A stretch of DNA of 64,000 nt from SB25 sp029560875. GTDB lineage: Bacteria > Bacteroidota > Bacteroidia > Bacteroidales > Tenuifilaceae. The translations under genes and the position numbers were made by a program. This document shows, piece by piece, positions 15,799 to 24,832 of this stretch; position 1 is the stretch's first letter, and each line of letters opens with the position of its first letter. The DNA lies in contig DAOOPM010000015.1 in assembly GCA_035388225.1 (NCBI GenBank), positions 1-64,000 on the forward strand, read 5' to 3'. The notes beneath the pieces were generated by a model. That model made no database searches, was not told the DNA's origin, and was given only the letters and a program-made list of their open reading frames with translations.

Positions 15799-16686
15799 AT
15801 GGATAATTTACGGAAACGAATCGACAAACAAATTGACTTCAATAGGGGAAAAAATCTATTTAATATCGAATCCTTGAATTCGATGAAGTTTATTGAAGAT
15901 ACCGTAAAATCTATTCAAGGGTTATCATTAATTGATAAGGAAACAGAAAGGTTGATTATCGATTATACAACTGATAAGTGCTTACGAGAGTTCTGCAGGA
16001 TAAATCAATACTTTTCCTTTAATAGCGAGGCTAAAAAGAATTTAAGAAATCTATACTCTGACCTTTTTACTACAATTAAGAATCAAAGTAAACCTATAGA
16101 GATAATTGCCGAAAACCACTATAATAATTTAAAAGACTGGTTAACCAAAACAAACTCCTTTGCACAAGATGTCTATGTTGACCAAGACGAATTAATTGAA
16201 CCAATTACATGTGCAGAATATAGTGCTGAACTTCAACTTGATATTTTGAAAATTAATATTACGGAAATTAATTCACCTGTTCTTGATATCGGCTGTGGTG
16301 TTCAAGGCTTACTAGTTAAGTATTTCCGAAGTAATGGAATTGAAGCATATGGAATAGATAGATTAGTACAACCAGAATCTTTTTTATCGTTTGCCGATTG
16401 GTTAGAATATCGTTACGGCACTTCGAAATGGGGAACTATTATTAGTAATCTTGGTTTCTCTAACCATTTTTATCATCACCATTTACGGAATGATGGTAAT
16501 TTTTTAGAATACGCCAAAAAGTATATGCAGATTCTAAACTCATTAAAGAATGGAGGCAAATTTCATTACGCTCCATCAATACATTTTATTGAAAATTATT
16601 TAGAAAAGAAGAAGTTTAATGTTAAACACTTTAGCATTGGAAATTATAACTTTGAAACCACAGTAATTCAAAGATTAAGAAAGTGA
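15799..16686 (+). CDS. class I SAM-dependent methyltransferase-like protein
   Basis: 295 residues. VLDIGCGVQGLLVKYF is the SAM-binding motif I and AYGIDRL the following strand with its acidic ribose-binding residue. The first half (about 1-160) is helical with no recognised family, and the substrate is unknown. I use the ATG at 15799 (MDNLRKRIDKQ); a TTG eight codons upstream keeps the frame open. It sits between a membrane protein and a ferredoxin-flavodoxin gene without an obvious pathway link. Confidence 0.72.
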   Translation: MDNLRKRIDKQIDFNRGKNLFNIESLNSMKFIEDTVKSIQGLSLIDKETERLIIDYTTDKCLREFCRINQYFSFNSEAKKNLRNLYSDLFTTIKNQSKPIEIIAENHYNNLKDWLTKTNSFAQDVYVDQDELIEPITCAEYSAELQLDILKINITEINSPVLDIGCGVQGLLVKYFRSNGIEAYGIDRLVQPESFLSFADWLEYRYGTSKWGTIISNLGFSNHFYHHHLRNDGNFLEYAKKYMQILNSLKNGGKFHYAPSIHFIENYLEKKKFNVKHFSIGNYNFETTVIQRLRK

Positions 16687-16702
16687 TCCACAATAAGAAG
16701 TT

Positions 16703-17746
16703 ATGTATAAAAACCTTGTCATATTTTACTTTTCGGGCACTGGAAACGCTAAAGCAGTTGCTAATTGGATAAATGAAACTTTCCAAGAAAAAAGCATTCC
16801 AACGCAAATCATCGAGATTAAAAAAGGACTAACTCCAGATGTGTCGACAATAAATTCCAATACTCTCGTTGGTTTTTGTTACCCTACTCACGGATTCAAT
16901 GCTCCTCCAGTAGTACTCGATTTTATTGCAAAGTTTCCCAAAACCGTGAAGGCCAAATTCTTTGTGTTAAACACGCAGGCTGGGATGAAACTCTATAAAG
17001 TTTTTATGCCCGGATTAAGCGGAATTGCGCTGTTTTTGCCAGCACTCATTCTTCGATTGAAAGGGTACCGATGCGTAAACATCCGACCAATGGATATGCC
17101 GTCGAACTGGATATCGCTGCATCCAGGACTTAGAAAAAAAGTCACCCAATCCATTACTGCTCGATGCGAAAGAATTAGCCATAGGTTTGCGAATAAATTG
17201 ATTAATGGAAAAACCGATTATCGTTGGCTTGCTTTTTTCCCACTCGATATAATGGTGGCTCCAATAGCCATTCCGTACTACTTTATGGGTCGTTTTATGA
17301 TTGCTAAAACATTCTTTGCATCCAACAAGTGTAATTCGTGCGGTATATGTGCTAAACAATGTGCAGTAAAGGCAATTGATATGGTGGATAATCGTCCTTA
17401 CTGGAAGTTTAGTTGCGAGAGCTGTATGCATTGTATGAACACTTGCAAGCAAGGAGCCATTGAAACTGCACACGGTTTTAGTTTTTTAGTGTGGTGGGCA
17501 GCATTCTTTCTTTTGCCAATGCTTATTATTAACCTATTGACAAACAATGGAGTTTTGAGTGCAGAGTTATCAAAATACATTAACACAATCTATACCATAT
17601 TGCAGATTATACTTGGATTTACCATTGTATTCTTTGGGTATAGAATTCTTCATTTTCTACTTCGATTCAAATTCATCAATTTTCTTATCACATACACATC
17701 ATTAACCAAACTTCCATTCTGGAGAAGGTATAGGTATAAAACATAA
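16703..17746 (+). CDS. EFR1-type flavodoxin and ferredoxin fusion protein
   Basis: 347 residues. An N-terminal flavodoxin-like domain (FYFSGTGNAKAV, the FMN phosphate loop) is followed by two 4Fe-4S motifs, CNSCGICAKQC and CESCMHCMNTC, and then by two hydrophobic helices near residues 255-320. The order matches EFR1 family proteins, membrane-linked electron carriers of anaerobes and facultative bacteria. Partner unknown. It starts 16 bases after the methyltransferase and is probably cotranscribed. Confidence 0.87.
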   Translation: MYKNLVIFYFSGTGNAKAVANWINETFQEKSIPTQIIEIKKGLTPDVSTINSNTLVGFCYPTHGFNAPPVVLDFIAKFPKTVKAKFFVLNTQAGMKLYKVFMPGLSGIALFLPALILRLKGYRCVNIRPMDMPSNWISLHPGLRKKVTQSITARCERISHRFANKLINGKTDYRWLAFFPLDIMVAPIAIPYYFMGRFMIAKTFFASNKCNSCGICAKQCAVKAIDMVDNRPYWKFSCESCMHCMNTCKQGAIETAHGFSFLVWWAAFFLLPMLIINLLTNNGVLSAELSKYINTIYTILQIILGFTIVFFGYRILHFLLRFKFINFLITYTSLTKLPFWRRYRYKT

Positions 17747-17817
17747 TATGCCTTAAAAGTCTTGTCCGAACAATGGTTTTGAACTTTTGTTTATCAATAA
17801 GTATAAACAAAAAAATA

Positions 17818-18261
17818 ATGGTTATGGCACAGGTTAGTACATACCTCAACTTTCAAAGAAATACTGAGGAAGCGTTCAATTTTTACAAATCGGTGTTTGG
17901 TGGAGAGTTCTCAGGCGGAGGCGTTGCTCGTTTTAGCGATATACCTGCAACCGAAGGAATGCCCCCTTTGGCCGAGGAGGACAAAAACCTAATTATGCAC
18001 ATAGAGTTACCAATTCTTGGAGGTCACAAGTTAATGGGAACCGATGCACCAGAATCCATGGGATTTAAGGTGAATTTTGGTAATAACATTTACATCAACC
18101 TTGAGCCCGATACACGTGAGGAGACAAAACGTTTATTCAAGGCTTTATCCGATAAGGGAACAGTTACGATGGAACTTCAAGATATGTTTTGGGGTGCATT
18201 GTATGGTAGCTGTACTGATAGATTTGGAGTAAATTGGATGTTCAATTGTGTGGAAAAGTAA
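17818..18261 (+). CDS. VOC family protein, PhnB-like
   Basis: About 147 residues of the vicinal-oxygen-chelate fold. The order STYLNFQRNTEEAFNFYKSVFGGEF, then a central LIMHIELPILGG strand, and ending in DRFGVNWMFNC is the pattern of PhnB/3-demethylubiquinone-like glyoxalase-fold proteins. Substrate unknown. The ATG at 17818 is chosen over an ATG at 17773 because the extra residues do not fit the family. The end overlaps the region just before the SRPBCC gene. Confidence 0.87.
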   Translation: MVMAQVSTYLNFQRNTEEAFNFYKSVFGGEFSGGGVARFSDIPATEGMPPLAEEDKNLIMHIELPILGGHKLMGTDAPESMGFKVNFGNNIYINLEPDTREETKRLFKALSDKGTVTMELQDMFWGALYGSCTDRFGVNWMFNCVEK

Positions 18262-18268
18262 TTATGCT

Positions 18269-18703
18269 ATGGAATTAAATGATAAAGTTACTATAACGTT
18301 AACGTTGAGTATTGATGCGCCAATTGATTTTGTTTGGAAATGCTGGACTACACCAGAGGATATTTCTCAATGGAATAACGCATCGGACGATTGGCATACT
18401 ACATCCGCAATTAATGATTTGCGAATTGGCGGATCATTTAATTATAGAATGGAGGCGAAAGATGGTAGTTTCGGGTTTGATTTTACAGGAACATACTTCA
18501 ATGTAATCCCAAATAAAGTAATTGAATATACAATTGATGATGGAAGAAAAGTCAAAGTAGAGTTTTTGTTAATTAACAACCATACCATAGTAACTGAAAT
18601 ATTTGAAGCCGAAAGTGAGAACTCAATAGATTTACAAAGAGATGGTTGGCACTCTATTCTTGTTAATTTTAAACGATACACCGAGAAAAAATTTAATAGA
18701 TAA
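18269..18703 (+). CDS. SRPBCC (AHSA1-like) protein
   Basis: 144 residues of the START/AHSA1 fold: LSIDAPIDFVWKCWTTPEDISQWN at the start, GGSFNYRMEAKDGSFGFDFTGTY in the middle and a C-terminal long helix (DGWHSILVNFKRYTEK). These proteins hold small hydrophobic ligands or bind chaperones. The ATG at 18269 follows the VOC stop by 8 bases; a GTG at 18248 would overlap it. VOC and AHSA1 genes often travel together, and both may be stress or small-molecule proteins. Confidence 0.87.
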   Translation: MELNDKVTITLTLSIDAPIDFVWKCWTTPEDISQWNNASDDWHTTSAINDLRIGGSFNYRMEAKDGSFGFDFTGTYFNVIPNKVIEYTIDDGRKVKVEFLLINNHTIVTEIFEAESENSIDLQRDGWHSILVNFKRYTEKKFNR

Positions 18704-18737
18704 CCATTACTTCTCCATTTATTTAGGTGTTAAAGTT

Positions 18738-18745
18738 TATATTTG
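18738..18745 (+). promoter_or_regulatory. -7 box upstream of the heme-locus membrane gene
   Basis: TATATTTG, exact TAnnTTTG, 25 bases before the ATG at 18770. It supports the gene that follows as a transcribed unit and may drive the whole heme locus. Confidence 0.5.
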
Positions 18746-18769
18746 CACCTGAATTTTCATTCTGCCTTT

Positions 18770-19096
18770 ATGTTTTTTGTTGGTTTTTCGTGTAGCATTC
18801 TCCCCTATATTCTCGCAATACTTTTTGCGTGGATATTTGTTGGTAATGCCACTGCCAAAAACACCAAAACCAACGAATCTGATACAAAGGCTAAAGTTAT
18901 TGAGTACAAGACCAGCAAAACAAAAGTTGCTAAGGCCTACCATTATCACAAGTTTTTCGATGATTTTTTAGCATCAGCCCAAGCACCCCGCCATTTTGTT
19001 ATTTTGAACTGTTGGCGGAAATTCTGTGTTGACATTCCTTTAACTGACATTTTTCTGATTAACCCCATAAAAAGGGGACCTCCACAATATTTATAG
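18770..19096 (+). CDS. small membrane protein ahead of heme-uptake genes
   Basis: 108 residues: one strong hydrophobic helix near the N-terminus (FSCSILPYILAILFAWIFVG) and a basic soluble tail with YHYHKFFDDF. The ATG at 18770 is favoured because a -7 box lies just upstream; a TTG at 18743 is inside the promoter. No family recognised. A 15-base-pair hairpin separates it from the receptor gene, so it may be transcribed mainly alone. His and Tyr clustering near a heme system is suggestive but nothing more. Confidence 0.6.
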   Translation: MFFVGFSCSILPYILAILFAWIFVGNATAKNTKTNESDTKAKVIEYKTSKTKVAKAYHYHKFFDDFLASAQAPRHFVILNCWRKFCVDIPLTDIFLINPIKRGPPQYL

Positions 19097-19130
19097 TACA
19101 AAACTACTTTTCAGTTAGTTTGATATTTAG

Positions 19131-19163
19131 AACCCCTCAAGGGTTTTGAACCCTTGAGGGGTT
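19131..19163. terminator. long perfect hairpin before the receptor gene
   Basis: Arms 19131-19145 and 19149-19163 are perfect 15-base complements (AACCCCTCAAGGGTT) with a 3-base loop. It lacks a strong T run on the plus side. A related palindrome with the core AACCCTTGARGGG occurs at 57929-57960. Confidence 0.65.
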
Positions 19164-19250
19164 ATGGATGCTTGCTAAATATTAGTAATCATATCCACAC
19201 ATCTATCTAACAAAACAAAAAAATCTTTTTTAGCAATTATTTAATTCAAA

Positions 19251-21500
19251 ATGAATTACTTGAAGTTAATAATACTTACAAGCATTTGCATTGCCTTTTC
19301 ATTAAAGTTGCATTCACAAACAATAGAAGTAAAGGATTCATATACCAAGCAGGGAGTTCCCAATGTAAATATTCAATGGAAAAGTGCAATAAACAAGAGC
19401 AAAGGAGGCGCAACAACCAACAGTAAGGGTATTGCTACGCTAGCATCGACGGAGGGCATTATAACTATTACCGCATCGTGTATAGGGTATAAAACTTACA
19501 CCGATACGATTTCAACATCTAACCTAGTTACAATTTACCTTGAGGAAGATATACTAAATCTAGAGCAGGTTACGGTTACTGGCACACGCACTCCTCGAAG
19601 TTTGAAAGAAACTCCTGTGCTTACTCAACTGGTAAGTCGGAAAGATATTTCGGGCATTAAGGCAACAACAGTCAATGATATTCTTGAGATGGAAATCCCA
19701 AGCGTTGAGATGAATTTGCACGGTTATGGTGCAGCCTTATCGTCGCAAGGGTTGGAGGGTAAATACACCTTGGTGCTTATTGATGGTGAGCGAATGGCAG
19801 GTGAGAATGATGGAAATGTTGACTTTTCGAGGATTAATGCAGCCAACATTGAACAGGTTGAAATTGTGAAAGGGGCCAGCTCTGCGCTATATGGCTCAAA
19901 CGCCATTGGTAGTGTAATAAATATTATCACCAAAAAGCCTAGTAAAAAGTTCGAGGTCTCAGCAAGTTTTAGGTATGCCGAACCTAATCAGAAAAACACA
20001 TCCGATGCTGAAATTGAGTTGCACGACGAGCAATATATGAGAAAATTTCTGCGAAACTGGGATAGACAAAACATAAACTCCGATATCTCGGTTGGGTTTA
20101 AAATGAATTCTGTTTACTCCCAAACTTACTTTGGTTACAAATGTCGCGATGCTTACAAGCTATTCAACACCAAGGAGACTGTGAAGTACTACCCTGAGCT
20201 TGATTCAACTGCTAACGAGGGCATCAGCACTACTTCAACCAATATTTTTGGCTTTGCTGATTATGCTTTTTCCAATAAAACAGGCTTTAACACTAAAAAT
20301 TGGAGCGGGGAACTGAGGGGTAATTTCTATAACCACGAGGAGTTTGATTTTGAGCGTGACAACAAGCATAACATTTATACTAACTACACTGCAGGAGGTT
20401 TTCTGGAACGTAATTTAGGCCAAAGAAACACTGTCAAAATATCGTTCAACCACGATGTTTACAATAAATATTTATTTAATGAGATAGACGAAGTCAAGGA
20501 GAAGAGCTATGGCAACATCTTTAATCATTTTAGGGCTACATATTCCAACGAACAATATACAAATCACAAGTTACTGTTTGGCGCTGAAATATTCAATGAA
20601 ATATTAAAAAGCGACAGGTTTTCATCGGCACAAGAAACTCACTCAGTTAACGATGCAGTAATAATTATTCAGGATGAATACTCAGTAAATTCCAAAACAA
20701 CAATAGTTGGTGGGTTGCGAAGCGGTTATCACTCAGCCCATAGTCTGCATTTATCACCTTCGCTAACCATTAAAGTAAGCAATGGCGATTTCAACTACAG
20801 AGTATCGTATGCGCGTGGATTTAGGTCGCCAACACTTAAGGAACTTTATATGAACTGGCAACATCTAACATTATTTACAATTTATGGCGACAAAAATCTA
20901 AAGGCCGAAACTAGCAACTATTTTGCTTTATCAACCGAGTACGTAAACATCAGTAAGCGTTTAAGCATAACGGGTTCACTCTCATATAATAGTATCAAAA
21001 ATAAAATTGGGGGTATATGGACTGCAAATCAAACGGAGTACCATTACAAAAATGGTTACGAATACAGTGTGTTTAACGCAGAACTCCTTGCCCGCTGGAA
21101 AATACTTAAGTCTTTACAGGTTAAAGGGGGCTACGCTTACACCCATATACCCGAGGACGAAAGCATTACGCTGCTATCTACGACTAGTCCACACAATCTG
21201 ACAGCCCAGCTGGACTATAACTTAACAAAGGGTTGGTATGAGTTAAATGCAAATATCGCCCTGAAGTTTATTGGGAAAAAGAAGGTGCGCGAATTGGATA
21301 TAGATAACAATAACTTCTACATAATGGAATATCCTAATTACTCATTAGTGAACATTAACATTAACCAGCGATTTAAAAGGAATTATTCGCTTAGCATTGG
21401 TGTAAAGAATCTGTTCAGCTACGTTGCTCCAATTCATAGTTTTTATACAACTCCAACCGTTGGACAACGCTTTTTTATTGCTATAGGTTATGATTTCTAA
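19251..21500 (+). CDS. hmuR: TonB-dependent receptor, HmuR-like (heme uptake)
   Basis: 749 residues: signal peptide (about 1-22), carboxypeptidase-like carrier domain (24-100), plug domain (VTVTGTRTPRSLKETPVL, GEGR-like DGERMAGEN, SALYGSNAIGSVINIITKK) and a 22-strand beta barrel ending in F. The GFRSPTLKELYM and GDKNLKAETS segments correspond to the FRAP and NPNL boxes of heme receptors. Directly followed 35 bases later by a HmuY-like lipoprotein gene, which settles heme as the probable ligand over other iron chelates. Outer membrane, energised by TonB. Confidence 0.85.
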   Translation: MNYLKLIILTSICIAFSLKLHSQTIEVKDSYTKQGVPNVNIQWKSAINKSKGGATTNSKGIATLASTEGIITITASCIGYKTYTDTISTSNLVTIYLEEDILNLEQVTVTGTRTPRSLKETPVLTQLVSRKDISGIKATTVNDILEMEIPSVEMNLHGYGAALSSQGLEGKYTLVLIDGERMAGENDGNVDFSRINAANIEQVEIVKGASSALYGSNAIGSVINIITKKPSKKFEVSASFRYAEPNQKNTSDAEIELHDEQYMRKFLRNWDRQNINSDISVGFKMNSVYSQTYFGYKCRDAYKLFNTKETVKYYPELDSTANEGISTTSTNIFGFADYAFSNKTGFNTKNWSGELRGNFYNHEEFDFERDNKHNIYTNYTAGGFLERNLGQRNTVKISFNHDVYNKYLFNEIDEVKEKSYGNIFNHFRATYSNEQYTNHKLLFGAEIFNEILKSDRFSSAQETHSVNDAVIIIQDEYSVNSKTTIVGGLRSGYHSAHSLHLSPSLTIKVSNGDFNYRVSYARGFRSPTLKELYMNWQHLTLFTIYGDKNLKAETSNYFALSTEYVNISKRLSITGSLSYNSIKNKIGGIWTANQTEYHYKNGYEYSVFNAELLARWKILKSLQVKGGYAYTHIPEDESITLLSTTSPHNLTAQLDYNLTKGWYELNANIALKFIGKKKVRELDIDNNNFYIMEYPNYSLVNININQRFKRNYSLSIGVKNLFSYVAPIHSFYTTPTVGQRFFIAIGYDF

Positions 21501-21535
21501 ATACAACACAAATAATCACTTAAAACAACTTAACT

Positions 21536-22138
21536 ATGATTAAGAAAACAACACTATTCACAGCGTTTGCATTGGCAGCAGTCACATTTTTAATTTCCTG
21601 TGAAAAGGATGAAACATCACCCAAAAGTGGAAAAGTTATAGAAATAAATGCATCGGCGTACAATGCTTGGACCTACTTCTCATTCGATGAGGACACCGTT
21701 GTAAACATAACCAACTACACTACCTCAACCGATTGGGACATTGCGTTTCATCGTTCCGATGTAAGGGTAAACTGCGGTCAAGCCGGCCCTGGTCAAGGTG
21801 GCTCATACAATATGGGTAAAATCAACTTCAATTCTGTTACCGAAGCTCCAGCCGATAGATACTCGCTCAACACTACTATCAATATACTAGAATCGTACAC
21901 TATGCCTCCAGTTTACGTAACCGCTCCTGGCGACACATTGGTAAGCAAGTGGATGACTATAACCACAAGCAACACTGCACCTCCAACCTATAACTATAGC
22001 GATAATATTTATGTTATAAGAACAGCAAAGGGTAAGTATGCGAAAATTTGGCTGACAAACTACTTCAATAAACAAAGCCAAAGTGGGCATATTACAATGA
22101 AGTACGTTTATCAGGCAAGCGGAAGTAGACAATTCTAA
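21536..22138 (+). CDS. hmuY: HmuY family heme-binding lipoprotein
   Basis: 200 residues with a lipoprotein signal (LISC, lipid Cys at 22). The HmuY core is clear: NAWTYFSF, then STDWDIAFHRSDVRVN and GQGGSYNMG. HmuY proteins take heme from host or environmental hemoproteins and hand it to HmuR. The histidines that ligate heme in Porphyromonas HmuY are not evident here: the only His residues are H72 and H185, whereas M123 and M140 lie in the heme-pocket region, as in Met-using relatives. Last gene of the locus, followed by a terminator. Confidence 0.87.
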   Translation: MIKKTTLFTAFALAAVTFLISCEKDETSPKSGKVIEINASAYNAWTYFSFDEDTVVNITNYTTSTDWDIAFHRSDVRVNCGQAGPGQGGSYNMGKINFNSVTEAPADRYSLNTTINILESYTMPPVYVTAPGDTLVSKWMTITTSNTAPPTYNYSDNIYVIRTAKGKYAKIWLTNYFNKQSQSGHITMKYVYQASGSRQF

Positions 22139-22159
22139 ACTTTCATTTACACCAGAAAC

Positions 22160-22190
22160 AACCCCGCAATAAATAGTTGCGGGGTTATTT
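22160..22190 (+). terminator. terminator of the heme locus
   Basis: Ten-base arms AACCCCGCAA (22160-22169) and TTGCGGGGTT (22177-22186), seven-base loop, followed by ATTTTATTTTT. Confidence 0.88.
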
Positions 22191-22203
22191 TATTTTTAAC
22201 AGA

Positions 22204-22233
22204 TTGCTGATAATCAACAAAACAGTAACTTTG
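22204..22233 (+). promoter_or_regulatory. promoter of rsgA
   Basis: A TTG -33 element at 22204-22206, 19-base spacer, and TAACTTTG at 22226-22233, a full Bacteroidota sigma-70 type promoter, 17 bases before the rsgA ATG. Confidence 0.65.
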
Positions 22234-22250
22234 TTACAAAAAATAAAAAA

Positions 22251-23318
22251 ATGCAACTGGAAGAATTGGGATATAATATTGAAATTGAAACCTACAGAAA
22301 AGAAAATAATCTTTCTCAGTTTGATATAGGGAGGGTTATTGCCGAACATAAGGAACGATATGAGGTAAGAACAGTTAATGGTGATTTTGATGCAGAAATA
22401 ATTGGCAATATTAGGTTTACTGCAAATAGTCGTACCGATTTCCCTGCTGTAGGCGATTGGGTTGCTGTTAGCGAATATGATAAGGACAAACTACTTATTC
22501 ACGCAATTCTCCCTCGCAAAACAACTGTAGAAAGGAATGCCATAGGAAAATATGGCGAAACACAGATTATAGCAACCAATATTGATTATGCGTTTATTGT
22601 GCAGGCAGTTGATAGGGATTTTAACATCAACAGAATTGAGCGATACCTTACTATTTGTAACACATCAAAGGTTAACCCAATTATTATTTTAACAAAGGTT
22701 GATTTGATTGATAGTGCAACACTTAATGAAATTACTGATAGAATTGAGCATCGTGTTAAACATACCAAAATTATAGCCATTAGTAATTACACCAACATTG
22801 GTGTTGATAAAGTAAAAGAGTTAATTGAGAGAGGCAAAACATACTGTTTAATGGGCTCATCGGGTGTTGGAAAATCAACGTTAATCAATTCTCTTACTGG
22901 AAAAGAGATTATGCGTACCGATTCAATTAGTGAGACAAGCAATCGTGGGAAGCACATAACTACTCACCGGGAGTTAATTCTGCTCGAGAATGGTGGTGTA
23001 CTAATTGACAATCCTGGTATGCGAGAGGTTGGGATAGCCGATTCTGCTAATGGTCTTGAAATCACCTTTGATGATATCCTAAAATACGCTTCAGACTGTA
23101 AGTACGCCGATTGCCAGCACACACACGAGGCTGGTTGTGCAGTAATTGAGGCCGTTGAAAATGGCGAAATCGACCGAGCATCGTACGAGAATTACCTGAA
23201 AATGGTGCGAGAACGCACTTTCTTCGAAACCAGCCAAACGGAGAAGAAACGCAAAGAAAAAATGTTTGGAAAGATTCTGAAAAACTATAAGAAGGATATG
23301 AAACGGAACGATTTGTAA
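22251..23318 (+). CDS. rsgA: ribosome small-subunit-dependent GTPase A
   Basis: 355 residues. An N-terminal OB-fold (GRVIAEHKERYEVRT) precedes a circularly permuted GTPase: TKVDL (G4) comes first, then GSSGVGKSTLINSL (G1), and the DNPGMRE G3. A C-terminal zinc motif is seen in the CKYADCQHTHEAGC segment. RsgA (YjeQ) checks late 30S assembly. The size is slightly longer than usual because of a Lys-rich tail. Single gene with its own promoter and terminator. Confidence 0.96.
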   Translation: MQLEELGYNIEIETYRKENNLSQFDIGRVIAEHKERYEVRTVNGDFDAEIIGNIRFTANSRTDFPAVGDWVAVSEYDKDKLLIHAILPRKTTVERNAIGKYGETQIIATNIDYAFIVQAVDRDFNINRIERYLTICNTSKVNPIIILTKVDLIDSATLNEITDRIEHRVKHTKIIAISNYTNIGVDKVKELIERGKTYCLMGSSGVGKSTLINSLTGKEIMRTDSISETSNRGKHITTHRELILLENGGVLIDNPGMREVGIADSANGLEITFDDILKYASDCKYADCQHTHEAGCAVIEAVENGEIDRASYENYLKMVRERTFFETSQTEKKRKEKMFGKILKNYKKDMKRNDL

Positions 23319-23324
23319 AACTTT

Positions 23325-23350
23325 AAAGCGAGGAAATCCTCGCTTTTTTT
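23325..23350 (+). terminator. terminator of rsgA
   Basis: Arms AAAGCGAGG and CCTCGCTTT (from 23325 and ending 23346) with a four-base loop, followed by a T run. Confidence 0.88.
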
Positions 23351-23460
23351 TACCTACAACCTAGTGTTTCAATTAATTTTTGGCAGCCTCCGCTCTTAAT
23401 AAACTCGGAATGCTCCTCAACGAATTCAAATTGTTTGCCGCAAATCTTGCTACATTCCAT
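23350..23460 (-). CDS. possible 36-residue Cys-rich peptide
   Basis: A minus-strand frame from the ATG at 23460 to the TAA at 23350 encodes a peptide opening MECSKICGKQFEF with two further cysteines near the end (GGC, LGC). The C..C..C..C spacing recalls a small zinc-binding module or the relic of a longer gene. No promoter or homologue recognised. The rest of the gap up to 23678 shows only a short TTTTACA/TGTAAAA palindrome near 23605 and nothing else identifiable. Confidence 0.3.
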   Translation of the reverse strand: MECSKICGKQFEFVEEHSEFIKSGGCQKLIETLGCR

Positions 23461-23678
23461 TTCATAATTGGAAATATGTTGTCATTGCTCAATCTTTTTT
23501 ACCTATTTGGGGTGCATTTGTAATTATACCACCCCTAATTGGCTCATAAGATGTGGTTGAGTTTGTTTTATGAGTACAAGCAAGATTTATCTAATACACT
23601 ATCGTTTTACATTGTAAAATGGAATAAGATAGGCACTTCTACAAATCATTCTATTATTTTCTTCTAAGACTGCCTGAA

Positions 23679-24821
23679 TTATCTATAAATTAAATGAGGT
23701 ACAAACCTGCTTAAATTTCCTGTAATTAAATCTTTACTCTCACGGATTCCAATACCTGCAGGTTCCTGTCCAACAATCCAACTCCCAATTAATGCATAGT
23801 TATTGCTGAATTCAGGAAGTATGGATAGTTCCTGATAAATAAAGCCTTCATCACCGTATTCACCTGCCGACTCTTGAATAATGTTTCCATGCTTAACTAT
23901 TTGAATATTCGCTCCTTCTCTTGATAAAATTGGCTTTTTAACATAGTTAAATCCAATGCGATTCTTATCTTTCTCAAAATAGCACTCTAGCAAATTTTTA
24001 TGGCCTTTATTTAATTGCCATAGAATTGGCAGTATGGCTTTGTTTGATAGGAGCATTTTCCAACTTGGTTCAATCCAATGTGTATTGTTTCTATCAATTG
24101 TAATATTCTTTCCAAATTCTTCATTAACTAGCCATTCATAAGGATATAGTTTAAAAATATTGCGTATGGTTTTATTTTCTAAATCAACAAACACATTACT
24201 TTCATTGTCCCAGCCAATTTCATCAATATAGATATACTTAGTATTTAATCCTGCTTGAATGGCGCAGTCGCGGAGATATTCTGTAGTCGTAAAATCCTCA
24301 AGGGTATCCTTAATGGTAGTAAAGTAAAGCGTATCGTTATATAGATAATCTTTGAGGTGTTTCCAGTATTCAACTAATTTTTCGTGAATTGAGTTAAACT
24401 GATCTTTGCTTTTATCGAAATCTTGCAACCAGTACCACTGCACTACCGATGATTCAAAAAGAGAAGTAGGGGTATCGGCATTAAATTCTAGTAATTTAGG
24501 AACACCATTGTTAAATGAAAAATCAAAACGACCGTATATTGATGGAGCATCGTTGTTCCAGGTAGATTCAATGTGAGGAACAAACCATTCTGGAATATGG
24601 AAAAGATTATAGAGATTATGGTCAATCACATACTGCACCGCAATAAGACACATGTCCCAAAGTTCAGATGTAGCCTTTTCGATGGTTTCTATTTCATCCA
24701 TTGTAAACTCATAGTAAACTGACTCATCCCAGTATGTAGCATCTGATGAATGAAACTTAAACCCAATACTTTCAACCTTTTCCTGCCAATTTGAACGGGG
24801 TAAAATTATATGTCTTCTCAT
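23679..24821 (-). CDS. glutathionylspermidine synthase family protein (YgiC-like ATP-grasp ligase)
   Basis: 380 residues matching the GspS-type ATP-grasp family of E. coli YgiC and YjfC. Landmarks are YGRFDFSFNNGVPKLLEFNADTPTSLFESS, the Leu/Glu-rich EPSWKMLLSNKAILPILW segment, and KPILSREGANI in the ATP-binding part. The amidase half of true glutathionylspermidine synthase is absent. The reaction is probably a peptide-like ligation with unknown substrates. Neighbouring small lipoprotein genes immediately upstream reproduce the ygiB-ygiC order of enterobacteria. Confidence 0.86.
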   Translation of the reverse strand: MRRHIILPRSNWQEKVESIGFKFHSSDATYWDESVYYEFTMDEIETIEKATSELWDMCLIAVQYVIDHNLYNLFHIPEWFVPHIESTWNNDAPSIYGRFDFSFNNGVPKLLEFNADTPTSLFESSVVQWYWLQDFDKSKDQFNSIHEKLVEYWKHLKDYLYNDTLYFTTIKDTLEDFTTTEYLRDCAIQAGLNTKYIYIDEIGWDNESNVFVDLENKTIRNIFKLYPYEWLVNEEFGKNITIDRNNTHWIEPSWKMLLSNKAILPILWQLNKGHKNLLECYFEKDKNRIGFNYVKKPILSREGANIQIVKHGNIIQESAGEYGDEGFIYQELSILPEFSNNYALIGSWIVGQEPAGIGIRESKDLITGNLSRFVPHLIYR

Positions 24822-24832
24822 CTACAATGTTT

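Noticed and set aside
17015..17473. A minus-strand frame inside the flavodoxin-ferredoxin gene
   Set aside because: The plus-strand gene has two clear 4Fe-4S motifs, so the antisense frame is not coding.
23605..23619. A palindrome TTTTACA-T-TGTAAAA as an operator
   Set aside because: It lies downstream of the operon's last gene and far from any start, so no regulatory role is supported.
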